Below are positions 10,191-22,712 of a stretch of 64,000 bases of DNA, in pieces. Location of the stretch: contig QXEO01000382.1 of assembly GCA_007115705.1 (NCBI GenBank), positions 4,764,977 through 4,828,976 of the forward strand, written 5' to 3'. A model generated the notes under the pieces. The model was not told where the DNA came from. It saw only the letters and a program-made list of their open reading frames with translations, and ran no database searches. Each line of letters begins with the position of its first letter. The first letter of the stretch is position 1. Both the position numbers and the translations under genes were made by a program. The stretch comes from Dactylis glomerata (lineage: Eukaryota > Streptophyta > Magnoliopsida > Poales > Poaceae).

Positions 10191-12795
10191 GCATCCCCAA
10201 GCTTAACTCCTGCTCGTCCTCGAGTAGGTAAGTGATAACAAAAGAAATAATTTTTGAGGTGACATGCACCTACACAATCTTGACCAAATATGTAAGCGTT
10301 GTGCGCTGGGATCAAAAGAACTTAAAACATGGGCATGAAAGATATATTTTTGATAGAAGAAACTTAGCAACCATGTTATAACATGAAAATGAACACAAAC
10401 AAAAGATCATGAAAATGAAACAATAAAAGTCAAACGTGTGTTCAAATCATAAGGAAAAACATACAAATGGTTTTCAGCTTGTCCCTCATGGAGAGCAAAA
10501 CATAAATGCATAGGACACCTTCAAGTTTAAGAGGGCGACTAGATACAAGTAATTTAAGAACAAGTGAAACCAACAATATGAATCAATCAATGAAAACTTT
10601 GGGACAATGCACATTATACTCAGAATGACAACTATGCTCTCTTAATGGTGCATAAAGATAGAAGGTGGTGACTCAACATAAAAGTAAAAGAAAAGCCCTT
10701 CGCGGAGGGAAGCAGTGATTAAATATGTGCTAGAGCTTTTCATTTGTAAAACAGAGATAAAAATTGGGTTTTGAGAGGTGGTTGTTTCAGGTCAACGACT
10801 GGCAATGGGGTTCTTACTATCTTCCATAATAAACAAGTGAGAGCGATTCTGAGTTCTTTGAAAATTTGGCACATTGGTACTCTTTTATAAAGCTTTCGCA
10901 CTCCTCCCAACCTTTTTTCCTTTCTCAAACTATGGCTAACCGATTTCATCGGGTGCCCACCAACATTCACATACCATGGAGGAGTGCCTTTTTTCTTTTC
11001 TTTTAAAATTAGATTGCAATGGTCTGACCAGCTCTCATGCAAAATTAATCACAAGCAGATGAAGCTGCCTAGTCGAGGGGTACTTAATTTAATATGGAAG
11101 ATAGCAATTCTGACCACTACGTTCCCATGAGCTAAAAACAGTGGCACAAAACAAGAAGTAGTTGAAAGTTTTGAAAGGTAGCACATGAAAATTTACTTTG
11201 GAATGGCTTACAAATACCATGCATAAGAATTTATAGTGGACACAATGGCAAACTTGGTTTTTAGGAGTTGGATGCACGAGTAGAGCTCATACTCAGTACA
11301 AAATGAGGGCTAGCAAAAGACTGGGAGCGACCGACTAAGAGAGCAATAACGGCCATAATCATGCAGAGCGACAAAGCGACATTAAAAGAAGCATAAGATG
11401 GCATCAAAAGTCAAAAACTAAATGATCATCAAGGCAATGGCGACTTTGTATGAGTCAAACATGTGTGAGCATGCACCAAGTCAACCCAAATAAAGCATCA
11501 AGGAGAAAACCAAAATAATGCTTCCAAATAATTAAAACAACGCATGATTTTTTCAAAGGCTCATTAAGCAATCTCAGTCATTTGAGACAAGTCATGCTAC
11601 AGAAAAACCACTAAGCATACTATCAAAAAGACATCAAGCACGACATGCAAAAGCCTAGGCCGCAGTCTACACAAGCTCCTTCTTATACCACTTTTTTGCA
11701 TAAAGCTTTTTCTCTTTTCCAACACCATTCGAAATTTTTATAGCCAACTCTTTTGATGAAAACCAATACGGTCCAGAGGCAAAAATACATCTTGATGAAA
11801 AGATATAACAAGATCTGAACATAAATCAAGGCGAAAATCGAAAGCTAAACGCAGTTCTAGAAAAAGAAAACACTCGTGGAAACGAATAGAGTGAAAAACG
11901 GAGTGTTCTTAGCAAATGAAAAGCAAGGCAACTTCTCCAAAGGAATTTGTTGGGGTCCAACCATTTATTTCAGAAAACAAAACTAAACAAAACTGAAAAC
12001 TAAAAACAACTGACGCTCCAAGAAAAACGCATAATGTATGAAGCAATAAAAATATAGTGTGTTAAAAGGTGACCTGATTTTTGCCGATGAAGAAGGGGTG
12101 CCTCGGGGGCATCCCTAAGCTTTGACGCTTGTACTTCTTGGATATTTCTTGGGGTGCGTGGGCATCCCTAAGCTTGAGCTTTTATCCATTCTTCAACTCA
12201 TCTCATCATTCTCCATTCCCTACACTTGAAAACATCCTTCATACAAAACTAAACACAAATCTATTAGCAACATTAGTGTAAGCATAATATTGAATCAACC
12301 CTTTTTGCTCCAGGTTTCAACTCAAAACCACCACATATAAAGTATATACTACTGTATCAACTTCCCCAAAAGTTCCGTGATCAAAAGAACTCAAAAAGAA
12401 AGCGATAAAGCGGCAAACACAAATATTGGCAGAAATCTGTCAAAACAGAACAGCTGACAAAGGTCGAATTTTTAGAGGGTTTTCTGTTGCTCAAATCAAA
12501 AAGTGTTAAACTAATGAAAGTTTGGATATAAACTGGGGCATATGCACAAGAAATCGCAGGTCCAAAAGATATATAGATAATTTTCACGAATTTTTACGGT
12601 GCAGCACCGAAAACTGTTTTAGGACAGCAACAACCCCAAATCTTACCTCACTCAAATTAGAGGCTTCTCTTGGCACAAAAACGAAATAGAAAGGATCAGG
12701 AGCGGTCATTACAGTAGTAATTACTTCCAAGACTCAAATAAAATAAAAAGAACTGAATGTAAAAACATTGGGTTATCTCCGAAGAGTGCTTTTCT
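10191..12795 (-). other. element A internal non-coding region
   Basis: About 2.6 kb lies between the internal ORF and the 3' LTR. It has short open frames only. It shares sequence with element D (62280-64000, opposite orientation) and in part with element E. Such long conserved non-coding interiors are known from LARD-type non-autonomous elements. Confidence 0.6.
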
Positions 12796-13488
12796 TTAAC
12801 GCCGTTGAGCTAGGCTCGGTAATTTGAGAAGATGCTCACATAAGAAATATGAATGGAAGCTAAAAAGAGCATCAAGGAGCAAATATAAAACACATTTAAG
12901 TCTAATCCACTTCCTATGCATAGGAATCTTGTAAGAAAATAAATCAAAGAAGCACATAGTAACAAGTATGGGTAGATAAAATAAGCGCAACTTCGGAACT
13001 TTCAATATAAAAAGAGGTGTTTTAGTAACATGAGAATTCCAACAATCATATTTTCCTCTCTCATAATAATTTTTAGTAGCATCATGAACTAACTCAACAA
13101 TATAAATATCACACTCACCCTCCTTTGTTAAGCATGGAGGGCTATCAAATAAGGTATTAGTTAAAGAGTTACTCTTATTGGGAGGTAGACATGGGTAGCT
13201 CCATTCTTCCTCCTCTTGATCATCACTCTCCTCCTCTTTTTCATCCAATGAGCTTCCAGTTTCAGCAATTTCTTCTTCCATAGGCTCCTTCAAAGCATTA
13301 GTCTCTTCCGTTGGAGAGCATCTATTAAGATATTTAATAATATAGTCATTTTCTTCCTTGTAATTATCAAAGCAAAATGTAAGTATATTATAAACCTTAT
13401 ATTTATAAGGTGCATCATCAGTATTTTCAAGCAAATAAGCAAGTTCGAATGCACCCTTCCAAGCAATAAATTCTTCAATTTGCTCCAT
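12796..13488 (-). CDS. element A internal ORF, unknown protein
   Basis: A 230-aa frame (MEQIEEFIAWKG...). Residues 65-100 are strongly acidic (EEEIAETGSSLDEKEEESDD), and the last third is hydrophobic and aromatic, with possible membrane-like stretches. I see no zinc knuckle, protease, reverse transcriptase or integrase motif. It lies where gag would be expected, downstream of the primer-binding site, but I cannot identify it as gag. The frame runs into the junction AGCCTAGCTCAACGGCGTTA that is also found in element D at 62270. It may be a captured or decayed sequence. Confidence 0.4.
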   Translation of the reverse strand: MEQIEEFIAWKGAFELAYLLENTDDAPYKYKVYNILTFCFDNYKEENDYIIKYLNRCSPTEETNALKEPMEEEIAETGSSLDEKEEESDDQEEEEWSYPCLPPNKSNSLTNTLFDSPPCLTKEGECDIYIVELVHDATKNYYERGKYDCWNSHVTKTPLFILKVPKLRLFYLPILVTMCFFDLFSYKIPMHRKWIRLKCVLYLLLDALFSFHSYFLCEHLLKLPSLAQRR

Positions 13489-13953
13489 ATCATAAAAGTC
13501 ATAATTTCCATTAATATAAGAGGATATGGTAACATCATCATTATACTCACATTGAAAAGGGAGGTGTTTATACCTCCTACAGCAGCAAGATTTATCAAAT
13601 CAATAAGTAACATTATAAGTAGAGCACACATTTCTAGCAATGATATACAATTTATCAATTTGTTCACATAAGTGTTTCCCTTTTTGTGACAAGCGGTGTT
13701 CCTCATAATATTTTTATTGCTCTTCCGTGAACCCACCTTGCCAAAAAGATTTAGTTTCAAAGAAACCAACCATTAATAGAAAGCATGATAAAGCAAGACA
13801 ATAACAGACCAACAAAAATAATAACTATAGTAGGAACTAATTTTTTTGTATTTTTGATAAAACGATGCAAGCAAAAATAAAGTAAAAGCAAAACTTAAAA
13901 CAAAGTAAAGGATGTGCGTGCGAAAACTCCCCTTGCAGAAGTCTTCTTCTTCC

Positions 13954-13971
13954 TCCCCGGCAAGGGCGCCA
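13954..13971 (-). other. primer-binding site (tRNA-Asp type) of element A
   Basis: The minus strand reads TGGCGCCCTTGCCGGGGA, which differs at one base from the perfect sites of elements E and D (TGGCGCCGTTGCCGGGGA). The latter matches the 3' end of tRNA-Asp. It lies 10 bp inside the 5' LTR. Confidence 0.75.
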
Positions 13972-13981
13972 GAAAAGAGCT

Positions 13982-15612
13982 TGATGCGGTACGGTGTTGA
14001 TAGTTTTTCACCGTCCAGTTGGGAACCCCAAGAGGAAGGTATGATGAATATAGCAGCAAGGTTTTCCCTCAGTAAGAAACCAAGGTATGTCGATCAGGAG
14101 AGGAAGGAGCCAATACGACTGAAGGTGATGCCCACTAGTTGCGTGATGCTCTAACAAGGGCGCCGTTAACGATAACTTGTTAGCGCGTCTTCAACCAGTA
14201 GCAATGTGGAACCTGCACACAACACAACCAAATACTTTGTTCCCAACTTACGATGAGGTTGTCAATCTCACCGGTTTGCTGTAAACAAAGGAATGAGCAT
14301 ATCGAGTGGAAAGTAATAATAGTATGCGAGTAAAGTAAACAGGTGATGACAATATAAAGGAAATAGGACCGGGGTCCACAGTTCACTAGTGGTGTCTCTC
14401 CATAAGATAAAATAATACATGCTGGATAAATAAATTACAGTTGGGCAATTGATAGAATAAAGACAACGTGCATATGTCGAGAGGATCACTATGAGATTTA
14501 CTCTGAGCATTACAACAAGATACATAGACCGCCATCCAACTGCATCTATGACTAATAATCCACTTGTGGCGAATCAATCCGAGAACTCCACAAGTATTAA
14601 GTTGCGAACAACAGATAATTGTATTAAGCGAAGTGTGTAATGTAAACAAAGCATATGCCCTTGAGCATATGAATGTTGTTTTCCCCCTAGTAGCAACAGC
14701 ACATCTACAACATTAGAGGTTTCTGTCACTCCCCCAGATTAAATAGAGGCATGAACCCACTATCGAGCATAAATACCCCCTCTTGGAGTCACTAGCAACT
14801 ACTCGGCCAAGATAGCTACTAACAACAGAGAGCATGCAAGATCATAAACAACATAGAGATAACATAAGATAAAATTCAGTACTTCAACTCAATCATAACA
14901 CCAATATTCATCGGATCCCAACAAACACAACATGTAGAATTACATAAAGGTAGTCTTGATCATGTAAAGCAGCTCACAAGATCTAAACATGAAGCACATG
15001 GTGGAGAAGACAACCATCTAGCTACTGCTATGGACCCATAGTCCAAGGTAGACTACTCACTCATCGCGCCGGAGGCAAGCATGGCGATGAAGAAGACCTC
15101 CGGTGGCGATTCCCCTCTCCGGCAGGGTGCCGGGAAGAGCTTCTAGACCCTCCCGATCTTCGGGTCGACGGCAGCGGCAGCTCGCGATGTGTTCTGGAAA
15201 AGTGATCGGGTATTTAGGTTTTTCCTGTCGGGGGGTCTTTATAGGCGAAGGGGCGTCGTCAGAAGTGGACCAGGGGGCCCACACCACCAGGGGGCGTGGG
15301 CCAGCCCTAGGCCGCGCCACCCTATGGTGTGGCCACCCTCTGGCTCGGCTCCGTCTCCTCTTCGGTGTTCTGGAATCTCTGTGAAATATCTGGATGACTG
15401 GCTTTGGTTTCGTCCAATTCCGAGAATATTTCCTGTGTAACTTTTCTGAAACACAAAAACAAGAAAACAGGGAACTGGCACTATGGCATCTCGTTAATAG
15501 GTTAGTTCCGGAAAATACATAAAAATGCCATGAAGTGTAACGAAACACTAAACAAATGGTGTAAAAATAAGCATGGAGCATCAAAAATTATGGATACGTT
15601 GGAGACGTATCA
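13982..15612 (-). repeat. element A right LTR (5' LTR in element orientation)
   Basis: A 1631-bp partner of the left LTR. On the minus strand it starts TGATACGTCTCCAACGTATC, as do the related LTRs at 59511 and 59878. It is followed by CCCAT, the likely target duplication. Confidence 0.9.
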
Positions 15613-16460
15613 CCCATTGTTTAGGTGCACACTACTTGTCAATGGATCCTTATCACTTTCAGCCATTGTAGCAAAGCCTTCATTACAACTTTCTATTACT
15701 GTCAATGCCATCATATGTTATGTTCTCTAAGAAACTGTACAAGCAAAAGAATCTTGTACAAAACTTTTCTCTAATGCCCCCTTTTTTTTCTAGTTCTCGT
15801 TGAGCAGCATTATCAATTGTTTGATTATTCTGCAACCTCATATGCAAGTCATACCATGTACTTATATTTGCAACATGTTCTCTACTAGTTTTATGTTGTT
15901 GAAGTCTAATGCTAAGGTATATTTAGAAACCCTGCCCTCATTTGCAAACAACCCTATCACAAGCCCCTTTCTCAATAGCTTGCAGGAAAAATAAAAATTA
16001 TTATGCCAAGCTCTTTGTTATATACAAGCCATTATCTATCACATGTTTCTCCACTTGGGAGAAGTCGATGCATAAAACCTTCTAGATATTTTGCCTCTAG
16101 GACCATGCTTAATAGACATGACTCATTTTGAACCCTTTTGCACAAAATATCAATCATTTAGGATCAAGACGATCCCACTATCTTGGATCAAATACATTAG
16201 AATGAAAAGAGCTATTGGTCTTATCGTGAACAGTAGCATCATTATCTTGAATGCTAGCATTAGCATCATATTACCTTGAATGCCAGCATTAGCATCATTA
16301 CCTTCATCATCAAGCATCATCATGTTCATGGCCACTATTACCTTCATCAAATTCTACAGTATGAGTCTCAACCACTATGACATTATCACCACGACCAACA
16401 TCAATATTAGCATCTCGAGTTTTATTTTCATAATTTATTTAATACTCTTTCACGACGAAT
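15613..16460 (-). pseudogene. hAT-type (TTF/ZMYM1-like) transposase relic, N-terminal part
   Basis: The minus strand encodes a readable block TWYDLHMRLQNNQTIDNAAQ followed directly by RELEKK, and upstream of it pieces resembling the TTF zinc-finger region (WDRLDP, then VQKGSK-like and SNGEKC-like motifs in broken frames). Several frameshifts and stops are present. It continues, with a large internal deletion, at 8005-8539 beyond element A. The interrupted sense is consistent on both sides. Confidence 0.65.
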
Positions 16461-17800
16461 CTATTGAAAGCACCCTTTTGAGAACGAGCCAAGGCGTTTT
16501 GGCACCTAGGAGCATATGCACCCTTAGGAACGAGCCAAAGTTTTTTAATAAGTTGTAAAAGCATTTCAAAATGTCAAAAAATTCTGAAAAATAATGTGCG
16601 CATATATGTTGATGCTCTATATTATTGCGAAGTTGTTTCACAAAAAACCTATATGTTTTGTGTCGCTGGTGCTAAAAATAAGCTTTTCATGAGACATTTT
16701 CTTATCTTTTTTACACAAGACACAAAAATGTCAGTTTTCCGTGAAACTTGTCATGCGCATATAGAATGTAAAGATGTACGGGCGAAGTTTTTGTTCGGAA
16801 TTTTCTGAAATTTTAAAATGTTTTTTCAAAGACCATGAGCATATGCACCTAAGATAAAAGTGAATTTCCGCTTCTAATCTCTGTCTTTTCTTCTTCTTTA
16901 AGGGTATCTCCAACGGTCCGACACAAACGGACCGTGGCCGTCCGGTTCGGTCCGAATTTGATCAAACGCTGGAAAAATCCAGCCAACCAGCCCAACGCAT
17001 TTTGACGGAAGCGTATGCGACGATCCAAACGCGACCCAAATTTGAGCGCGGGATACGTCGGCCCGGACAGCGCGAGGTCTCCGCGCACGTCCTCCTCTTC
17101 CCCGACCCGGGCCTATGCACCAGTGGCACATATGCCAAAATGCCCCCAAATCGATTCCCCCTACCGACCGTTGCCCTATCACCACGTGCCGTCTGCCTCG
17201 GTTGTCGCCATTTTCGCCGCCTGTTCATCCCCTCGATGCGCGAGTTGTTCTGGCCTGCCGCCGCCAGGCCTTGCGCGGTCTTCTCGGTAGCTAGGCCACC
17301 GCAGCTCACTAGCAGTGCATCGTTCCAGACCAACTGCTGCGGCATCCACAAGGTGTTTGACTATTTGCGCGGCAGGCTTTTAGGTAAGGTCCTAGGCCTC
17401 TCCAGCCATTTGAGCCATAGTATCTAGGAGCGTATATGATCGTATGTCTATGTTTTTCATAGACTTGTGGATATGCATATGCATGTGTAGAAATACGGTT
17501 TTAGAAATGGAACCAGGGCGAGGCCCTTTAATTCTAAAAAAATGCATGTGCATGCGAATTGATCAGGACAAACCCGAGAACACCGGGCTCGGACGAATGG
17601 CAGCCACCCCGGGTTCCACAGCAGGCAGCTTGGCATGCATCCCGCCGGGAATAGCACCTGCCAGCGCAAGGCACGGTGCATGCCCGCGCGCACAGACGAC
17701 GCGTGCGTGAGCGCTGCTTCGTTATCGCCAGGAACGTCGTCCGCGCGACCGACGGCGTCTCCGGTCTTCCTCGCGCTCGTGCGCCGGTCAACCCAGACAC
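16461..17800. other. intergenic region upstream of the SPPL gene
   Basis: Around 16490-16855 the motif GAGCATATGCACC occurs twice, at the ends of an AT-rich segment; this may be a small repeat element. At 16900 the sequence GGGTATCTCCAACGGTCC resembles a DNA-transposon terminus seen in grasses, followed by GC-rich DNA. No complete element or gene was identified. The last few hundred bases should include the SPPL promoter. Confidence 0.35.
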
Positions 17801-20636
17801 ATGGCGACGATGACCAGCTCCAGCTCCTCTCGCCGGGGCGTCGTTCTACCCCTCCTCCTCTCCGTCCTCCTGGCGTGCCCGGCTCCGATCGCCTCCGCCG
17901 GAGACAGCAACGTGATCGAGGAGGACGCCAACTCGCCCAAGTTCCCCGGCTGCGATAACCCCTTCAAGCATGTACGCACGCATGCCCGGCGATCGATCCA
18001 TGGCCTGTACATTCCATGAAATCGATCGACCGCTCATCCCGTTTGGATAAACATATGCAGGTTAAGGTTGTGTACTGGGTGGACGGCGTCGCGATGACCG
18101 CCCTGACCGGGATGTCCGCGAGGTTCGGCAAGATGCTGCCAGACACCGCCTCCGCCGCCCAGAAGCTGCCGGCCGTGGTGCCGGACCCCAGGACCGGCTG
18201 CGCCAAATCACCCAAGGCAATTGAACAGCTCTAGCGTAGCTCGATTTCTTCAACTTGGCAAGCTACGCAACCAACTGATCGAGCTCGGCGTTCCCGTGAA
18301 CTTGATTTGAATTGCAGGTGGCCGGCTCCGTCGCCGTGGCGGAGCGCGGCGTGTGCACGTACCTCGAGAAGGCCGCGGCGGTCGACTCCAGCGGCGCGAC
18401 GGCGATGCTCCTCGTCAACGACAAAAATTGTACGTACCGCAATCGCGTGCGCGCACTATTAGACATTACAAACTGCTCACGGATCATCGAAGCTCTTCCT
18501 TTGGCTTGCAGCGATGGAAATGATGGCGTGCACCCAGAACGACAAGGTGCCCGACCTCAAGATCCCGATCGTGTTGGTGTCGAATTCTTCTGGACAAAAG
18601 ATCCTCTCGGCCATCGACGGCGGCGCAAAAGGTCAGAGCCGGATCAATCGACTGATTGCCAGTACTGTTGTGCAAATTAAGTGACACATAATCAGTGTGC
18701 GCTTCGTTAATTCACAGTGAACATTCTGATGTACACGCCCATCAAGGCGGCTTTCGACGGCGCCATCCCTTTCTTGTGGCTCATGGCCGTCAGCACCACG
18801 GCCTGCGCCGCCGTCTGGACCACCGTCGTGGTCGGCGACGAGGTAAGAAAACAGAGCCGCCGTCGAAAGATTCAGTTGCCCATTGCATTGATCTGAAATA
18901 AATGGCTGGCCCGCGTGCCGTGTGTGCGCAGAACAAGAAGGCTCCTCCAGCGGGTGGAGACCAAGAGGCCGCTGCCGAGCCTGAGGTCGTGGAGCTGGAG
19001 GCCAAGACCGCGGTCCTGTTCATCGTCGTGTCGTCCTGCGTACTGCTGTTCCTCTTCTTCTTCACCTCCGTCTGGTCCGCCTGGCTGCTGGTTGTCATGT
19101 TCTGCTTCAGCGGTCTTCAGGTGATTATATTAAGTTCTTGATTTCCTTGATCAATGGACTGATAAGTATCCAGGATGCTAATTTTGGTATCTTTCCAACT
19201 GAAATTCAGGGCTTGCACTTTGTTATATCGAGTCTCATTGTCAGGTAGTATGACTCACTGAAAATTCATCTCTGTCAGACTGTCACTCTCGTCTTAATTG
19301 CTGAGAAAATTTGATCTGGACAGAGTATTCAAGTGCGGCGACGCGAAAGTGAAGCTTCCGTTGGTCGGGAACGTGACGGTGGTGACACTCGCCGTCTTGC
19401 CGGTAGCCCTGTTCGTCGTGGTCATGTGGGGAACGCATCAGAGTTCAGCGTTTGCTTGGGTTGGTCAGAACCTCATGGTATGCATCTGACGTGCTTGTGA
19501 TCTGTCTCCAAATTGGCAAAATTCAGAGCTTTGTTTGACTCATCGGTTTATTCTTGCTGGATGGGTATGCTCTTCAATTCGGAAAAAGTAATCTTACTGG
19601 ATGGTTGGTTCTTATCTGTCAGGGAATCTGTATGATGATCCTCGTACTGCAAATAGTGCAGATGCCAAACATAAAAGTGCGTAAGACCACCATACACATC
19701 CTTAGCTACTTTGGCTTAGCAATCGCACGGATCTGTCACAAAACTCTGATGTGCTTGGGATCGATCATTTTCAGGTTGCGTCGGCGCTTCTCATCAGCGC
19801 GTTTCTGTACGACATATTCTGGGTGTTCATCTCGCCCCTGATATTCAAGAAGAGCGTCATGATCACGGTCAGTTTATATCCTAACCAGCTGTACATAAAA
19901 ACCAAATTCACATCAGTGATTCAGTCATCGGATCATAGTTGCGATCATTACATATGCCGCGTCTGTGATCTATGTAGGTTGCCAAGGGCACCGAAGAAGG
20001 GCCGAGCCTGCCCATGGTGCTGAAGATGCCCAAGGAATTCGACGTGTGGAACGGCTACGACATGATCGGGTTCGGGGACATCCTCTTCCCGGGGCTGCTC
20101 GTCGCCTTCAGTTTCAGGTAAAGCCAGAACTGCTTACCTCTGAATCCACTCTCTCTTTTGGATCGAACATTACCAACTGTTGCTGAATCTACGAACATTT
20201 GTTGAGCTGCAGATATGACAGATCACACGGGAAGGGTCTAACTGACGGTTACTTCCTCTACGTTATGATCGGCTACGCCTTCGGTATGATACTCTGTCTT
20301 TTAATTTCTGAATCTCCTAACAACCTAGTGACATCAACATTAAGTTTGGGTAATTAATTACCTAAACAAATAATGCAGGCTTGTCATGCACATATGTTGG
20401 CCTGTACCTCATGAAGAGCGGCCAACCAGCTCTACTCTACCTGGTCCCTTCAACGCTAGGTACTATTCCAGACTCCATGCTCCAGATTGATACCGCCATT
20501 GGTGCCTCCTTACAATGATCTCGAGCTCTTGGCATGTGTTAACTTTCTGATCTGAAATCAAACGTGTGCAGGAACCATCGCTTTGCTGGGCGCGCAGAGA
20601 GGGGAGCTCAGCCAGCTCTGGAATGCCAAGGCATAG
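17801..20636 (+). CDS. SPPL: signal peptide peptidase-like intramembrane aspartyl protease with PA domain
   Basis: Fourteen exons join in frame to 521 aa: 17801-17971, 18061-18216, 18318-18429, 18512-18631, 18718-18842, 18932-19120, 19210-19244, 19324-19477, 19623-19676, 19775-19867, 19978-20117, 20213-20283, 20379-20459 and 20572-20636. Intron 2 has a GC donor; the others are GT-AG. Residues 1-33 are a signal peptide, about 58-175 a lumenal protease-associated domain, and the rest a multi-pass membrane part. Catalytic motifs are FLYDIFW (Tyr384-Asp385), GFGD (Asp437) and the PAL motif at 490-492. Known role of the family: intramembrane cleavage of type II membrane proteins; plant PA-domain members are reported in endosomal membranes. 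The length and domain order fit SPPL2-5-type proteins. All catalytic residues are present. The exact paralogue number is not assigned. Confidence 0.93.
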
Positions 20637-21781
20637 CATCGTGGAATGCTCCTAGCTGACAGTGTTGGCTTGCGGCACTCGCTGTCGAAAGAAGGCTCCA
20701 CACGTACGGTCGCCCGGAGGGCTTAAAATTTCCCAAGCCAATTGGAGAACGGAAAAATGAAGATCTATAGCCATTATTTTTGTGGTCGGGTCCTTGTCGT
20801 AGGGTGCAGGTTAATTGACTATGTTTATCATGTAATTATGATAGATAGTAGTACTGCTCATTCAATCGTCACAAGCACTACAGTTTTCTGCATACTTTCA
20901 AACGAGTAGCAGCACAGTTACACGGGCAAACTTCGGAGTCGGATTGTTTTAACTTAACAGTGTGTTAGAGTATAAAAGTTTCCATGGATAAGCCATATGT
21001 AATGTAAATATGGGGGCAAGATTAGCTTACCTTTGCTATTTGGTTGTTATGGTTAGCTGTATTTGAGTTTTTTTTTTACTGGGAGCTGTATTTGACCTTG
21101 AAATGCTGGTTTTGCTATTTCTTAGAATGCTTGAAAATGTCACCATGGAGAACCGTCCAATCAGATTCTATGATTTGTGTAAATAACAAATGACAATATA
21201 TAGAGAAATTTAATCGATACAGGCTTTCGCCACACATTATAAATTAAGGCACATAGTTAAACCAATACAAAATGATGAGAAACCCTCTTACAAAGCAGAT
21301 CAAAGATAAACAAAAATAATAGGAGTAGCCACATCTCGAGAAAGCACCCGACACTAAAAACAAGAGGTTCCACCACACCTCCTTGTGAAGCTACCCGATA
21401 TTATGGCACCACACCCGCCAAGTTGTCACTGTAGAGTACCGCCTGCCCTCTCGCTCCGGGCCATGGAGCGCGATCCTACCAACGTAAAACAAGGACAAAG
21501 AGTGGTGAAAACGTCACATGTAAAAGATAGGGGGCTGCCAATAACACCCATGCCAGCGCCTGAAAACCTTTGCGGCAGGATTTGAATTTGCCCACCGATG
21601 ACAATGGAGAGAGAGAAATACCCCATTCATCCAAATTAATTGAAGTTTGATCTTTTTCATAAGTCCAATTATATTTAACTTTGACCAAGTTTATATGAAA
21701 TATTAACATCAAATTTGGGATGTTGCTGTTTATGCAAACCTTTCCTCTTTTGTTTCAGGCATCCGTTTTATATGGTGTTTA
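20637..21781. other. SPPL 3' region and intergenic DNA
   Basis: The first few hundred bases are probably 3' UTR. No further gene or clear repeat was recognised. A TA-rich stretch near 21640-21720 has some MITE-like inverted pieces, but I could not define ends. Confidence 0.35.
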
Positions 21782-22712
21782 TGTTAAGGCAGGACGGGCG
21801 TGACACACAACCCAACCACACCACATCTATTCCGTGTGAATAAATTTCGAGGACAGTTTCAACCGATAGATATGCAACGGAACATAAACACAAGGACAAT
21901 GCACAAGTAATATACGGGTTTACGTAGAAAACATCCTCGACGTAAGGAGGGAAAAACCACAGATGTGGACTAACTGGTCCGCGAGAGCTTCACTATGAGC
22001 AACCTTAGTACAAAGTTTCTCTAGAGATATTACAACACACTTTGCCTTGTTTCCACGGACAACAACGACAACCACAAGATGTAAGATACAACAAAGCAGA
22101 GATATCATGGTTTTTGTCCTCTTCGGTAATCAGCGAACTGCTCTTAAATCGTAGATCCAAACAGCACGAAACTTGGTAGATAAGTAGAATATGTGTTCCC
22201 AACATACTGACCTAAAATCATCAGCTCAATCGGACACTGTTTGCCTATCTAAACAGTTCGGTCTCCCAAAACTGCGGCAGGTCGAACTGATAAAACCGCC
22301 CTCAAATCTGAACCTCTACTGGCCCAAATCCTAAACTGTGTAATCAAATCAAAGTACTCAAGGTAAGAAACAAGCTCACCAAGTTTGGAGCCAATCAAAG
22401 AATGTTTGAGCCTCCAACCACCAGCTTGAATATAGACCGGTCAGATCACCTCTTCTCCTCCTTCCCTCTTCTCACTTGGTTGCAGTGGTCTACTGTGTTC
22501 TCTTGCCCTCTCACAGCAGCAGCTATGTTCTTGGCTTGCTCTAGGTCTCTCACACAGCCACAAAGGGTGGCTAGATTTTTCTTCTTTATACCTCTTAAGG
22601 AGGCACCTCCGTCATTAAATGCGAACCTCGATCAACAGTTGATACATGTTATACTTTCTGGGCTGATGTTGGGCTGCCAACACAGCTCCATATGGAGGCA
22701 CATGGCCCAACA
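21782..22712 (-). mobile_element. solo LTR, probably Copia
   Basis: The segment begins TGTTAAGGCAGGAC and ends CATGGCCCAACA. Read on the minus strand it starts TGTTGGGCC and ends CCTTAACA. It is flanked by perfect 5-bp direct repeats GTTTA (21777-21781 and 22713-22717). TG...CA ends, a 931-bp size, a pentamer target duplication and no internal domain fit a solo LTR left by recombination between two LTRs. The TGTTGGG start is common in Copia LTRs; the family is not named. Confidence 0.75.

Larger units (their letters stand above)
8540..15612 (-). mobile_element. element A: non-autonomous Gypsy-type LTR retrotransposon
   Basis: Two similar LTRs (8540-10190 and 13982-15612) start TGAT and end ATCA and bound a 3.8-kb interior. 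A primer-binding site for tRNA-Asp (13954-13971) next to the right LTR and a purine tract next to the left LTR set the orientation as minus. Flanking pentamers TCCAT and CCCAT differ at one base and are the likely target duplication. No protease, reverse transcriptase or integrase motif is present, so it must depend on another element. Its interior shares long stretches with autonomous-like element E (10666-11260 with 29098-29680). It inserted into a hAT relic. Confidence 0.88.
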
